64,000 nt of DNA from Streptosporangium nondiastaticum. GTDB taxonomy: Bacteria; Actinomycetota; Actinomycetes; Streptomycetales; Streptomycetaceae. Below the pieces are notes generated by a model. It worked only from the letters and a program-made list of their open reading frames with translations. It was not told where the DNA came from and ran no database searches. The stretch lies in NCBI RefSeq assembly GCF_003011965.1, contig NZ_PXWG01000014.1, positions 1 through 64,000 on the forward strand. Reading direction: 5' to 3'. How positions within the stretch are numbered: the stretch's first letter is position 1; every line of letters starts with the position of its first letter. Below, in pieces: positions 1 through 9,169 of this stretch. The position numbers were made by a program, and so were the translations under genes.

Positions 1-979
1 GGGCCGCCGCGCCCGCGGCGAGCAGGGCGGCGGCCGGGAGCAGCGCGGGGTGCCGGCCGAGGGCCGCCTGCGGGGAGTGCGCGTGGGACCGCTCGTCGAA
101 GGCGCCGTGCGCGCCGAAGTCGCCGCCGCCGGCGTCGTCCACGGGCTGCCACAGGTTGTGCGGCCGGTCCGCGCGGTCCTGCTCGTCGGTCTGCTGGGAG
201 GAGATGCCGGTCCGGGCCAGGTAGCGGTCCAGCAGGGCGGGTGCCGCCTTGTCGGCCAGGATCGTCGCGAGGGTCGAGGCGCCGACGTAGTACTGCTTGC
301 GCCGGGGGTGCCGTGCGGCGTGCACGACGGCACGGGCGGCGACCTCCGGCTGGTAGATCGGCGGGACGGGCTGGGGACGGTTGGGCAGCCTGGAGAGGAC
401 CCAGGAGAACTGCGGGGTGTTGACCGCGGGCATCTGCACGACCGTCACGCGGACGCGGCTGTGCCGGGCGAGGAGCTCGGTCCGTACGGCGGAGGTGAAG
501 CCGTTGACGGCGTGCTTGGCGCCGCAGTACGCGGACTGCAGGGGCACGGACCGGTAGCCGAGCGCCGAGCCGACCTGGACGACCGTGCCGGCGTCGCGCG
601 GGAGCATGCGCCGCAGCGCGGCCCGGGTGCCGTGGACGCAGCCGAGGTAGGTGACGGCGGTGACGCGCTCGTACTCCTCGGGCGTGATCCGGGTGAAGGG
701 GGCGAAGACGGAGGTGAAGGCCGCGTTGACCCAGACGTCGATCGGCCCGAACGCCTCCTCCGCCGCGATCGCCGCGGCCTCCACCTGCGCGTGGTCGGCC
801 ACGTCGGCGGGCAGCACGAGGGCCTTGCCGCCCAGCCGGGTGACGTCGGCCGCGGCGGCCTCCAGCCCGGCCTCGCCCCGGGCCAGCAGCGCCACGCGGG
901 CGCCCTTGCGGGCGAACAGGCGGGCCGTGGCGCGGCCGATTCCCGCGCTGGCGCCGGTGATGACGACGGTCTGGCTCAT
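1..979 (-). CDS. SDR family oxidoreductase (3' end outside window)
   Basis: Short-chain dehydrogenase/reductase, an NAD(P)-dependent alcohol/carbonyl oxidoreductase. The N-terminus has the Rossmann glycine motif TGASAGIG, and the active site reads GSALGY...SAYCGAKHAV, giving the catalytic Ser and the YxxxK pair. More than 320 residues are visible and the frame is still open at base 1, so the protein is longer than a classical 250-residue SDR; the tail is Ala/Leu rich and could form a membrane segment. The ATG start is preceded by GAAGGAAGGAG. It is the last visible member of the minus-strand chain that starts at 6868 and lies 57 nt after the enolase-superfamily gene. The substrate is unknown. 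Confidence 0.88.
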   Translation of the reverse strand, partial: MSQTVVITGASAGIGRATARLFARKGARVALLARGEAGLEAAAADVTRLGGKALVLPADVADHAQVEAAAIAAEEAFGPIDVWVNAAFTSVFAPFTRITPEEYERVTAVTYLGCVHGTRAALRRMLPRDAGTVVQVGSALGYRSVPLQSAYCGAKHAVNGFTSAVRTELLARHSRVRVTVVQMPAVNTPQFSWVLSRLPNRPQPVPPIYQPEVAARAVVHAARHPRRKQYYVGASTLATILADKAAPALLDRYLARTGISSQQTDEQDRADRPHNLWQPVDDAGGGDFGAHGAFDERSHAHSPQAALGRHPALLPAAALLAAGAAA

Positions 980-1036
980 GGGGCTCCTTCCTTCGGGCTC
1001 CCTGGGGGGCGGTGACCGGTGCGGTCGCCCGCGTGG

Positions 1037-2158
1037 TCAGCGGACCCGGTACGGCTCGGCCCGGCCGGCGAGCAGCACGAGGCCGTGGCCGGGCACGCCC
1101 TCCGCGCCCGGGCGCACGGATCCGCCGCCCGGGTCGAGGGCTCCGGCGAAGAACAGCGACTCGATCCTGGTGTGGTCGTGGAACCACTCCAGGTGGCGCA
1201 GGTTGGGGACGGCCGCGGCCGCGTGGGCGTGGACGTGCGGGGCGCAGTGCGCGGAGATCTGGATGCCGGCCGCCTCGGCCAGGGCGGCGGCCCGCAGCCA
1301 GACGGTGATGCCCCCGCAGCGGGTGGCGTCGGCCTGGAGGCAGTCGACGGCGCCGGCCTGCAGCATGCGGCCGAAGTAGGAGAGGGCGTAGCCGTACTCG
1401 CCGGCGGCGACGTCGGGCAGGACCGTGTCGCGCAGCCGGGCGAGGCCGGTGAGGTCGTCGGAGGAGACGGGTTCCTCGAACCAGACGACGCCGTGGGCGT
1501 CGAGGTGCCGGGCCATCCGTGCGGCCTGCTTGCCGGTGTAGCCGCCGTTGGCGTCGACGTAGAGCTCGGTGCGGTCGCCGACGCTGCGGCGGGCGTGGGC
1601 GACGCGGTAGCGGTCCCGGTCCTCCGCGGCGCCCCACGACTCCCCGATCTTGATCTTGACGCGGGGGATGCCGAGCTCCTCGGTCCAGTGGCGCAGCTGG
1701 CGGTCCTGGCTCGCGTCGTCGTAGGTGGTGAAGCCGCCGCTGCCGTAGACGGGCACGTCCGTGCGGCACGCGCCGAGCAGCCGCACGAGCGGCAGGCCGA
1801 GCAGCCGGGCCTTGAGGTCCCACAGGGCGATGTCGACGGCGGAGAGGGCACCGGCGACGAGGCCCGGCCGGCCGGTGTTGCGCACGGCGCGGCTCATCGC
1901 CTCGTTGGCCGCCGGCACGTCGAAGGCGCGGCGGCCGGCGACGACGTCCGCGAGCTGACCGGTGATCACGTCGGCGGTGGCCGGGGAGCCGTAGGTCCAG
2001 CCGGTCCCGGTGGTGTCGCCGGACTGCACCGAGGCGAGCACCAGGGTCGTGGCGTTCCAGCTCAGGGTGCCGTCCGCCTCGGGCGCGTCGGTGGGGACCG
2101 TGTAGACGGCCGCCGTCACGCCGTCGACGACCGGCCCGTCCGGGGCCCGGCCGGTCAC
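1037..2158 (-). CDS. Enolase-superfamily enzyme (mandelate racemase / muconate lactonizing type)
   Basis: 373-residue protein of the enolase superfamily, in which a Mg2+-bound carboxylate substrate is deprotonated for racemisation, dehydration or cycloisomerisation. Visible features are the KxK segment RVKIKIGES, then metal ligands in DANGGYTG, WFEEPVSS and AAGEYGY, and a late ISAHCAPHVH with the catalytic histidine region. The GTG start overlaps the stop of the upstream oxidoreductase gene (GTGA), so translation is probably coupled. The neighbours (GMC oxidoreductase, TPP enzyme, SDR) suggest oxidation and dehydration of a sugar acid, but the specific reaction cannot be read from the sequence. 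Confidence 0.87.
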   Translation of the reverse strand: MTGRAPDGPVVDGVTAAVYTVPTDAPEADGTLSWNATTLVLASVQSGDTTGTGWTYGSPATADVITGQLADVVAGRRAFDVPAANEAMSRAVRNTGRPGLVAGALSAVDIALWDLKARLLGLPLVRLLGACRTDVPVYGSGGFTTYDDASQDRQLRHWTEELGIPRVKIKIGESWGAAEDRDRYRVAHARRSVGDRTELYVDANGGYTGKQAARMARHLDAHGVVWFEEPVSSDDLTGLARLRDTVLPDVAAGEYGYALSYFGRMLQAGAVDCLQADATRCGGITVWLRAAALAEAAGIQISAHCAPHVHAHAAAAVPNLRHLEWFHDHTRIESLFFAGALDPGGGSVRPGAEGVPGHGLVLLAGRAEPYRVR

Positions 2159-4572
2159 CGGGGGGCTCCCGCGGGCGCGCGCAGACCGCTGCGGGCGCCG
2201 GCCGCCAGCCGGGCGGCGGCGCGGTCGACGAGCGCCATGATGGTCAGGGCCGGGTTGGCGCTGCCCTGGGTGGGCAGCACGCTGCCGTCGGTGACCAGCA
2301 GGTTGGGCACGGCGAAGGTGCGCAGGTCGGCGTCCACGACGCCGCTCCCGGGGCCCGCGGCCATCCGGCAGCCGCCGACGAGGTGCGCGTAGCGGTTGAT
2401 CGTGATCACCTCGGTGGCGCCGGCCGCGCGCAGGACGTCCTCCATGACGGTCTGCGCGGCGCGGATGAGCATGCGGTCGTTGTCGCACTGGCTGTACGAG
2501 AAGTGGGCGACGGGCAGGCCGTAGCGGTCCTTCTCCTGCGACAGGGTGACGCGGTTGTCCGGCAGGGGCAGCAGTTCGCACAGCGCGCCCAGAGTGGCCC
2601 AGTGCACGTAGTCGCGCATGTACGTGCGCAGGTCCTCGCCCCAGTGGCCCTGGGCCGCCACGTGCTCGGCCCAGACGACGGGCAGCGGGGAGACCGTCTG
2701 CAGGGAGAAGCCGCGCTTGTACGGCTTGGCCGGGTCGGTCTCGTAGAAGTCCTCCGAGGACACTTCCGGGGGCGGCGCCTTGTAGGCCCGGACCTCCTCG
2801 GCGAACCGGCCGGAGGTCTGCGGCGCCCCCTGCACCATGACGTACCGTCCGACGAGGTCGAAGTCGTTGCACAGCCCTTCGGGGAAGCGGCGGCACGCGG
2901 AGTTCAGCAGGAGCCGGGGCGTCTCGACGGAGTAGCCGGCGACGGCGACCGCCCGGGCGCGCTGGAAGCGCTCCCTGCCCTCGCGCAGGTACCGCACACC
3001 GGTGGCCAGGCGGCCCTGCGCGTCGAGCTCGATGCCCGTCACCATGCAGTCGGCGCGGATCTCCGCGCCGTGGGCCAGCGCGTCGGGCACGTGCGTGATG
3101 AGGGTGGACGCCTTGGCGTTGACCTTGCAGCCCTGGAGGCAGAAGCCGCGGTAGACGCAGTGCGGGCGGTTGCCGAAGCGGCCGTTGGTGATGGCGACCG
3201 GGCCCACGCGCGCCCCGATGCCCAGGGCGGCGGCACCGCGCAGGAACACCTCGCCGTTGCCGCCGACGGGGTGCGGGGCATGCGGATACGGGTGCGGGTC
3301 GCCCCAGGGCCAGTACTGCCCGGCCACCGGCAGCTCCTGCTCCAGCCGCTCGTAGGAGGCGCGCAGGTCCGCGTAGCGCAGCGGCCAGTCGGCGCCGACC
3401 CCGTCGCCCGAGAGCGTGGCGAAGTCGGAGGGGTGGAAGCGGGGCGCGTAGCCGGCGAAGTGCGTGGTCGAACCGCCCACGCCGCGGCCGGAGTTGTTGG
3501 CCCCCAGCGGGACGGGGTCGGTGCCGGAGACGACGCGCGGCTCCGTCCAGTACAGGTGGTGCGAGCCGGCCTCGTCGCTGACCCAGTCGGTGTCCGGGTT
3601 CCAGAACGGACCGGCCTCCAGGCAGACCACGGACCAGCCGTGGCGGGCCATGCGCTGGGTGAGGGTGGCGCCGCCGGCTCCGCAGCCGATGACGACGAGG
3701 TCCACCTCGTCGTCGTCCTCGTGGCGGCGCATGCCGTCGATGAGGGAGCGGTCGAAACGGCGGTCGTCGCGGGGCAGAAGCCAGGCGGAGGCGTTGCGGT
3801 CGCGGATGCGGCCGGTGGGTGCTGTGGTGAGCCGCAGGGTGCCGGCTGCGGCGCGGGCCGCTGCCGCCAGGCCCCGAGGGGGTGCGGCCCGGTGGCCGGC
3901 TGTGCCCACCCGTTCCGCCCCGGCGGAACGACTGCCCACAGCCTGCCCGGAATCCGTTACGGGGTCCACCGGGTGCTGGTCCGCGACCTCCCACGGCTCC
4001 CGCAGGCCGAGGCCGAGCCGTACGTATCCCCGCGGGTACGCCGGCCCCCCGAAGCCGATCTCGTTCCACGCCCACGGGTGGGAGTAGAAGGCCGTCGCGG
4101 TGTACCGCGTCCACAGACCCCACACGTGGCCCGCCGGCATCCCGTGCCAGCGTGCGGAGCCGGTGTCGCGCACGGCCCGGACGAGCGCGGCCTGCCGTTC
4201 GCGCGCGAGGCCGCCGAAGGGGGCGCCGTGCAGGGCGCGGGCGTCGTCGTCGAGGCCGGCGAGCGAGCGCCGCCACGCCTCGTCGTCCTCGGGCATGTCG
4301 GCGAAGCGCCAGCCGTCGGTCTGCATCTCGGCGAGGCGGGCGTCGACCATCTGCAGGACCGGGACCCGGGGTTCGTCCCACTGCGCGAGCAGGTGGTCGA
4401 AGAGCGGGCGGGCCGTGGCCTCCTCGGCGAGGGTGAAGAACCGCAGGCCGGGCTGGACGGCGGTGCGGGAGAGGACGACGCCGGAGGTCGCCGCGTCCCA
4501 TGTGCCGGCCCGGGCGAGCACGTCGTACCCCGTGAACCGGGGGTTGTGCCGGCCGGGCGTCGTCACCGTCAC
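2155..4572 (-). CDS. Gluconate-2-dehydrogenase subunit-3-like domain fused to a GMC oxidoreductase
   Basis: 805-residue two-part protein. Residues about 40-200 resemble the gluconate 2-dehydrogenase subunit 3 family (FFTLAEEA near residue 45, later AWNEIGFGGPAYPRGY). After a linker of about 80 residues rich in Ala/Arg comes a full GMC flavoenzyme: the FAD-binding VIGCGAGGATL, then NNSGRGVGGSTTHFAGYAPR and C-terminal AHLVGGCRM and SANPALTIM signatures. In most relatives known to me these are two separate genes. No stop separates them here, and the coding pattern continues through the linker. The GTG start overlaps the upstream stop (GTGA). A second in-frame GTG two codons later is possible. 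Likely role: FAD-dependent oxidation of a sugar, polyol or sugar acid. Confidence 0.85.
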   Translation of the reverse strand: MTVTTPGRHNPRFTGYDVLARAGTWDAATSGVVLSRTAVQPGLRFFTLAEEATARPLFDHLLAQWDEPRVPVLQMVDARLAEMQTDGWRFADMPEDDEAWRRSLAGLDDDARALHGAPFGGLARERQAALVRAVRDTGSARWHGMPAGHVWGLWTRYTATAFYSHPWAWNEIGFGGPAYPRGYVRLGLGLREPWEVADQHPVDPVTDSGQAVGSRSAGAERVGTAGHRAAPPRGLAAAARAAAGTLRLTTAPTGRIRDRNASAWLLPRDDRRFDRSLIDGMRRHEDDDEVDLVVIGCGAGGATLTQRMARHGWSVVCLEAGPFWNPDTDWVSDEAGSHHLYWTEPRVVSGTDPVPLGANNSGRGVGGSTTHFAGYAPRFHPSDFATLSGDGVGADWPLRYADLRASYERLEQELPVAGQYWPWGDPHPYPHAPHPVGGNGEVFLRGAAALGIGARVGPVAITNGRFGNRPHCVYRGFCLQGCKVNAKASTLITHVPDALAHGAEIRADCMVTGIELDAQGRLATGVRYLREGRERFQRARAVAVAGYSVETPRLLLNSACRRFPEGLCNDFDLVGRYVMVQGAPQTSGRFAEEVRAYKAPPPEVSSEDFYETDPAKPYKRGFSLQTVSPLPVVWAEHVAAQGHWGEDLRTYMRDYVHWATLGALCELLPLPDNRVTLSQEKDRYGLPVAHFSYSQCDNDRMLIRAAQTVMEDVLRAAGATEVITINRYAHLVGGCRMAAGPGSGVVDADLRTFAVPNLLVTDGSVLPTQGSANPALTIMALVDRAAARLAAGARSGLRAPAGAPR

Positions 4573-5051
4573 CGCTCCCGGCGCAGCAGGGCGGCCAGCA
4601 GGCCCATGCCGCCGACCATCGTCACCAGGAGCGGCGCGAACAGGGGCGGCCCCAGCTCGATGTTGCAGCGGGCCATCGACCAGCCGCCGGGCTTCTGGGC
4701 GATGCCGCGGACGTGCAGGTACGTGCCCTGCAGGCCGTTGGCGGCGATGGCCGCCGAGGCCACCGGCAGGGCGGTCTTGGCCATCCGCTCGCTGGCGAAC
4801 CCGGCCACGCCCGCCGCCGCGCCGACGGGCCCGAGCAGCACGGGCCACCACATCACGCGGTTGCCGAAGCTCGCGCGGTCGTGCTCCAGGTAGATCTCCG
4901 CGGCCGTGACGAGGGAGCCCGCGGCGGTCAGCAGGGACAGCGTGCGCTCGAACCTGCCGTGGCGGACATTGCGCACCATGCGGTCCAGGACGTAGGGCGC
5001 CGGTGCCGCCGGCCGGGCGGCCCGTCCCCTGCGTCGCGCGAGGAGGCTCAT
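4569..5051 (-). CDS. Small membrane protein of the GMC/TPP operon
   Basis: 160-residue protein of unknown function with a basic N-terminus ([13 protein letters not shown]) and several hydrophobic stretches, for example VMWWPVLLGPVGAAAGVAGF and FAPLLVTMVGGMGLLAALL, so probably two to four membrane passes. Its ATG overlaps the stop of the TPP-enzyme gene (ATGA) and its stop overlaps the GTG of the GMC fusion, making it the middle link of a tightly coupled operon. It may anchor the neighbouring oxidoreductase or link it to the respiratory chain; that is inference from position only. Confidence 0.78.
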   Translation of the reverse strand: MSLLARRRGRAARPAAPAPYVLDRMVRNVRHGRFERTLSLLTAAGSLVTAAEIYLEHDRASFGNRVMWWPVLLGPVGAAAGVAGFASERMAKTALPVASAAIAANGLQGTYLHVRGIAQKPGGWSMARCNIELGPPLFAPLLVTMVGGMGLLAALLRRER

Positions 5052-6868
5052 CCGCCGCCCCCCTCCCCGTGCGCGCGGCGCTTGCGGCCGCCGGGCAGCA
5101 TGTCCTGGATCTTCGCCTTGAACCCCTGCCGGACGACGGCGGCGCGGTCGCTGTCGCCCTTGAGGACCGCGGCGGCCGCGGCCTCGATCTGGTCGAGGGT
5201 CGCGTGCGGCGGGATGGGCGGCACCGCGGGGTCGGTGCGGAAGTCGATGACGAAGGGCCGGTCGGCGGCGAGGGCGCGCTGCCAGGCGGCGACGACGCCG
5301 TCCGGCTCCTCCACGCGCACGCCGTCGAGGCCGATGGAGCGGGCGAAGTCGGCGTAGGGCACGTCGGGGATCGCCTGCGAGGGCAGGAACTGCGGGGCGC
5401 CCTCCATGGCGCGCATCTCCCACGTGACCTGGTTGAGGTCCTGGTTGTTCAGCACGGCCACCACCAGCCGCGGGTCCTGCCACTCCTTGTGGTACTTGGC
5501 GGCGGTGATGAGTTCGGCCATGCCGTTCATCTGCATCGCCCCGTCGCCCACGAGCGCGATCGCCGGCCGGTCGGGGTGGGCGAACTTGGCGCCGATGGCG
5601 TACGGCACGCCGGGGCCCATGGTGGCCAGCGTGCCCGACAGCGAGCCGCGCATGGTGCCGCGGATCCGCAGGTGGCGCGCGTACCAGTTGGCGGCCGACC
5701 CGGAGTCGGCGGTCAGCATCGCATTGTCGGGCAGCAGCGGGTCCAGGGCGTGGAAGACGTACTCGGGGTTGACGGGGTCGGCGGAGACCGCGGCGCGCCG
5801 CTCCATCACCTCCCACCAGCGCGCCGTGTTCTTCTCGATCCCGGCCCGCCAGTCACCGTGCGCCTTGGGCTTCAGCTGCGGCAGCAGCCGCGCGAGGGTC
5901 TCCCGCGCGTCGCCCACGAGGTTGATCTCGAAGGGGTAGCGCAGGCCCACCATGAAGGGGTCGATGTCGATCTGCACGGCCCGCGCCTGCCCGAACTCCG
6001 GCAGGAACTGGGTGTACGGGAAGCTGGAGCCGACGACGACCAGCGTGTCGCAGTCGCGCATCAGCTCGTACGAAGGCCGGGTGCCCAGCAGGCCGATGGC
6101 CCCCGTCACGTACGGCAGGTCGTCGGGCAGCGCGTCCTTGCCCAGCAGCGCCTTGGCCACCCCGGCGCCGAGGACGTCGGCGAGCTGCTCGACCTCGGCG
6201 CGCGCCCCGCGGGCGCCCTGCCCCACGAGGACCGCCACCCGCTCGCCCTCGTTGATCAGCTCCGCGGCCCGGGTGATCTCGGTGTCCGCGGGCACGGGCG
6301 CGTAGGGTGCCACGCCCAGGCTGGAGGGGACCATCTTGAACGCGTGCTGCGGGGGCGCGTAGTCGAGTTCCTGCACGTCGGCGGGGATGATCAGCGCGGT
6401 GACGGTGCGGCGCGTGTACGCGGTGCGCATGGCCCGGTCGAGGACGTTCGGCAGCTGCTCGGGGACAGTCACCATCTCGCAGAAGTCGGAGGCGACATCC
6501 TTGAACAGGCTCAGCAGGTCCACCTCCTGCTGGTAGGAGCCGCCCATCGCACTGCGGTTGGTCTGCCCGACGATCGCCACGACCGGCACGTGGTCGAGCT
6601 TGGCGTCGTAGAGGCCGTTGAGCAGGTGGATCGCGCCCGGCCCGGACGTCGCCGCGCACACGCCCACCTTGCCGGAGAACTTCGCGTAGCCCACGGCCTC
6701 GAACGCGGACATCTCCTCGTGCCGCGACTGGATGAACCGCGGATCGTCGTCCGCCCGGCCCCACGCGGCCAGCAGGCCGTTGATGCCGTCACCCGCGTAG
6801 GCGAACACCCGGTCGACGCCCCACTCGCGCAGGCGTTCCAGGAGGTGGTCGGACACCTTCGTCGACAT
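5048..6868 (-). CDS. Thiamine-pyrophosphate-requiring enzyme (pyruvate oxidase/acetolactate synthase superfamily)
   Basis: 606-residue ThDP enzyme with the three-domain layout of pyruvate oxidase (PoxB-like). The N-terminal PYR domain has RHEEMSAFEA with the cofactor-activating Glu and ATSGPGAIHLLNGLYDAK; a central Rossmann domain follows (VVGSSFPYTQFLP...IDIDP); the C-terminal PP domain has GDGAMQMNGMAEL followed by NNQDLNQ, the GDG...NN ThDP/Mg2+ motif. The ATG has a good GGGAGAGGGAGAG Shine-Dalgarno region. It is first in the minus-strand operon. It likely decarboxylates a 2-keto acid; the natural substrate and acceptor are not evident. Confidence 0.92.
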   Translation of the reverse strand: MSTKVSDHLLERLREWGVDRVFAYAGDGINGLLAAWGRADDDPRFIQSRHEEMSAFEAVGYAKFSGKVGVCAATSGPGAIHLLNGLYDAKLDHVPVVAIVGQTNRSAMGGSYQQEVDLLSLFKDVASDFCEMVTVPEQLPNVLDRAMRTAYTRRTVTALIIPADVQELDYAPPQHAFKMVPSSLGVAPYAPVPADTEITRAAELINEGERVAVLVGQGARGARAEVEQLADVLGAGVAKALLGKDALPDDLPYVTGAIGLLGTRPSYELMRDCDTLVVVGSSFPYTQFLPEFGQARAVQIDIDPFMVGLRYPFEINLVGDARETLARLLPQLKPKAHGDWRAGIEKNTARWWEVMERRAAVSADPVNPEYVFHALDPLLPDNAMLTADSGSAANWYARHLRIRGTMRGSLSGTLATMGPGVPYAIGAKFAHPDRPAIALVGDGAMQMNGMAELITAAKYHKEWQDPRLVVAVLNNQDLNQVTWEMRAMEGAPQFLPSQAIPDVPYADFARSIGLDGVRVEEPDGVVAAWQRALAADRPFVIDFRTDPAVPPIPPHATLDQIEAAAAAVLKGDSDRAAVVRQGFKAKIQDMLPGGRKRRAHGEGGGG

Positions 6869-7003
6869 GGAGCTCTCCCTCTCCCGGGGGCGTTGCGGCC
6901 GGTTCGCGGCGGGCTGCGCGCTCCCCGCCTCAGTGGTACGGGTGACCGGTCCCGGGCGGGAGAAACACGGGGCGCGCCGAATCCCTCGTGCGGATGTGCG
7001 GGG

Positions 7004-7495
7004 TCAGTCCTTCGGCCGGTACCGGCGCAGCGCCCAGCCGGGCAGCCCGAACCAGCACAGCACGAGCCACGCCACGATGCCCGCCACCAGCCAGGGAACG
7101 GCCGGGCTGTGCAGCGCGACGCGCAGGATCAGCAGCAGCGCCGAGGTGACGGTGCACAGCAGCAGGACGACCCCGGCCAGCGTCAGCCGGGCCGCCCAGG
7201 CGACCGTCTGCGGCTTGATGCGCCGCCCGCTGACGATCCGGTGGAAGGAGACCGGGCCGATCAGGGCGCCGGTGGTGGCCGCGCCCAGCATCACGGTCAC
7301 CACGTAGATGGTGCGGTCGGTGCCGTCCAGCGTGGCGAAGCGGGGCGTGAAGGCCACGGTCAGCAGGAAGCCGAAGAGGATCTGCACACCCGTCTGGGTG
7401 ACGCGCACCTCCTGCAGGAGCTCGCCCCAGCGCCGGTCCGCCCGCTCCTCGGGCGTCTCGTGACGGCCACCGCCCTGCGCTCCGCTCGCCGCCAT
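7004..7495 (-). CDS. DUF6328 family membrane protein
   Basis: 163-residue integral membrane protein. After a short polar N-terminus (ETPEERADRRWGELLQEVRV) come four hydrophobic segments, beginning with GVQILFGFLLTVAF and IYVVTVMLGAATTGALIG and ending in VPWLVAGIVAWLVLCWFG. This arrangement matches the actinobacterial DUF6328 family, which has no known function. The start at 7495 has GGAGG six bases upstream; an in-frame ATG at 7510 with AGGAG is an alternative that would add five residues. It is separated from the TPP gene by 135 nt and is probably its own transcription unit. Confidence 0.82.
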   Translation of the reverse strand: MAASGAQGGGRHETPEERADRRWGELLQEVRVTQTGVQILFGFLLTVAFTPRFATLDGTDRTIYVVTVMLGAATTGALIGPVSFHRIVSGRRIKPQTVAWAARLTLAGVVLLLCTVTSALLLILRVALHSPAVPWLVAGIVAWLVLCWFGLPGWALRRYRPKD

Positions 7496-8417
7496 GCCGG
7501 TCCTCCGCATCGACTCCTGCCCGGGGTACCCCTGCTCGGAGCGGACATGCAACGCTGCGCGGAATCCGCGCGGTGCGGATCGGGGCGGAGGGGTCGCGCC
7601 CTGGGGAGTTGTGACGCTGAGGTCAGCTCAGTGCCCTTGCCGGCAGTGGGCGTGGGGGTGCCTCCCGGTAGCGGCTTTTCGTTGCACGCCCGCCGTCCTC
7701 CCTGGAACTCTGGGGGCCGGGCCGCTCACTGTGGCCCGTTGCTCGTACCGGAGGCGGGGTACTACTTGACGTTTCCGGCGTCCCGTTGGAGCCCGGCATG
7801 AATCCCTTCGGGCACGTCGTCTTCGTCGATTTTGCAAGCGCTGCGCGTCTGGGGCTTCTGCTTCTTCGGCTGTTCTAGGGCGGCCGTGCGCTCGGGGGAC
7901 TCGGCGTCTTGTGAGGCGGCCAGGTCGGACCTGTCCCACTGCTCACTTCGGCCGCGCTCATCGACTCCGAGGTCTTCACGCGGACTGACCTTGTCGGCCT
8001 GCTTCTTCCTGGTCGTGACGTGGCTCCTGTCTGTCGGCTCCGGCTCCCGCGCGCGGAGGCGGTGCTAGCGCGCCGGGTGCGCTTGGCACACACTGCCCAT
8101 GCTCCTGGCGGGCCATGTCGGCAGCCTGCCTGTGCGGGCTGTGTGGGTGACGGCATCCTGGTGTCCTGTCCTGAGCGCAACGCTTCGTGATCGCCCTTGG
8201 TAACGTTCAGTGACAAGCGAGGGGCGCCTAATCGCTGTTTCGGCGTCGTCAGCGCTCAGGTGCCCAGCCGCCGCTCGGCCCCCTCGTCTGCCCGCCGTGG
8301 CAGGTGCGGGGGCCTTTGGCGTTTCAACGTCCCTAGGCCACCGCCCTCTTGACGCGGGATGCGCCGACGACGAGCCTCGTAGACGTCCGTAGAACCGGCA
8401 GACCGACGGAGGCTGTC
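7496..8417. other. Gene-poor stretch
   Basis: About 920 nt without a gene that can be supported. Short open frames exist on both strands (for instance 7875-8216 minus), but they are low-complexity Arg/Ser/Pro-rich translations without recognisable motifs. The stretch is somewhat richer in T than its surroundings. It separates the minus-strand operons from the plus-strand DUF6879/XRE locus, so promoters for both probably lie at its ends; none could be assigned confidently. Confidence 0.5.
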
Positions 8418-8660
8418 ATGGCGCTACTGTTCATCGCGAAGGACCCGAACACCAACGGGACTCAGTGCCCCACAGCCTGGGTCGACGATGAGGCACAGGA
8501 GATCGTCGTCCAGGGCTGGAAGGCAGGGGATGCGCTGCTGACCCAGTGCCTGGAGTCGGGCTCCATTCCGGACAGTGAAGCGGTGGTGAGGCTGCCCATC
8601 CGCATGGTGCCCGCCATCAGGGAGGCTTGTGATGTCGCAGACCGACTTGGCGTTCGCTGA
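8418..8660 (+). CDS. Small conserved hypothetical protein upstream of DUF6879 gene
   Basis: 80-residue acidic protein of unknown function (MALLFIAKDPNTNGTQCP..., DDEAQEIVVQGWKAGDALL). It looks like a small partner protein often seen beside DUF6879/DUF5753 genes in streptomycetes, from memory of such loci rather than a search. The ATG is preceded by GGAGG at five bases. It overlaps the next gene by 29 nt, which suggests translational coupling. Confidence 0.75.
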   Translation: MALLFIAKDPNTNGTQCPTAWVDDEAQEIVVQGWKAGDALLTQCLESGSIPDSEAVVRLPIRMVPAIREACDVADRLGVR

Positions 8661-9153
8661 TCTACTGGCGAAGACCCGGCACTCGGCTGTCCATCTTGAG
8701 ATGCGCGATTCGTACGGCATCGGCGAAGAGGCCGCAGAATTTGAAGCGTGGCGTTCAGGATGGCGACCGTCTCCGGATCCCGAGGCATGGTGGAACGAGT
8801 TTCACACCATGGTGCGCGAGGCCGTCGAACGCGGAGTCGTCTTCCGTCGCGCCCGGATCGTCTCGGAGCCGGTGAGCGACTACATCAAGTACGAGCACGG
8901 CTGCACGTACCAGAACATTGCGGCGGGGGAGGTGGTCCGTTGGCTTCCCCGCCGGAAGGCGTCGGACCTCACCCTGCCCGGCAATGACTTCTGGCTGTTC
9001 GACGGCGAAATCATCATGTGGAACCACTTCACTGGAGATGGCGGCTCGGCCGGGCCTGAGCTGGACGAGCGGCCTGCCGTGGCGAAGCTGTGCGCCACGG
9101 CGTTCGACTCGGTGTGGGACCGGGCAACACCCCACGAGGATTACCGGGTCTGA
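8632..9153 (+). CDS. DUF6879 family protein
   Basis: 173-residue protein with the pattern of DUF6879: an N-terminal HLEMRDSYG segment, then a charged helical region, VSDYIKYEHGCTYQNIAAGE, WLPRRKASDLTLPGNDFWLF and a C-terminal FDSVWDRATPH. Members sit beside XRE-DUF5753 regulators in Streptomyces and are thought to belong to the same regulatory or toxin-antitoxin-like module; the biochemical role is unknown. The ATG at 8632 has GGAGG six bases upstream; the GTG directly before it at 8629 is less likely. The next gene, the XRE regulator, follows after 16 nt. Confidence 0.83.
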   Translation: MSQTDLAFADLLAKTRHSAVHLEMRDSYGIGEEAAEFEAWRSGWRPSPDPEAWWNEFHTMVREAVERGVVFRRARIVSEPVSDYIKYEHGCTYQNIAAGEVVRWLPRRKASDLTLPGNDFWLFDGEIIMWNHFTGDGGSAGPELDERPAVAKLCATAFDSVWDRATPHEDYRV

Positions 9154-9169
9154 GTGGCACAGCTAGATC

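Noticed and set aside
7875..8216. 113-codon minus-strand frame in the gene-poor stretch
   Set aside because: Composition and codon use are not gene-like, no RBS and no recognisable family.
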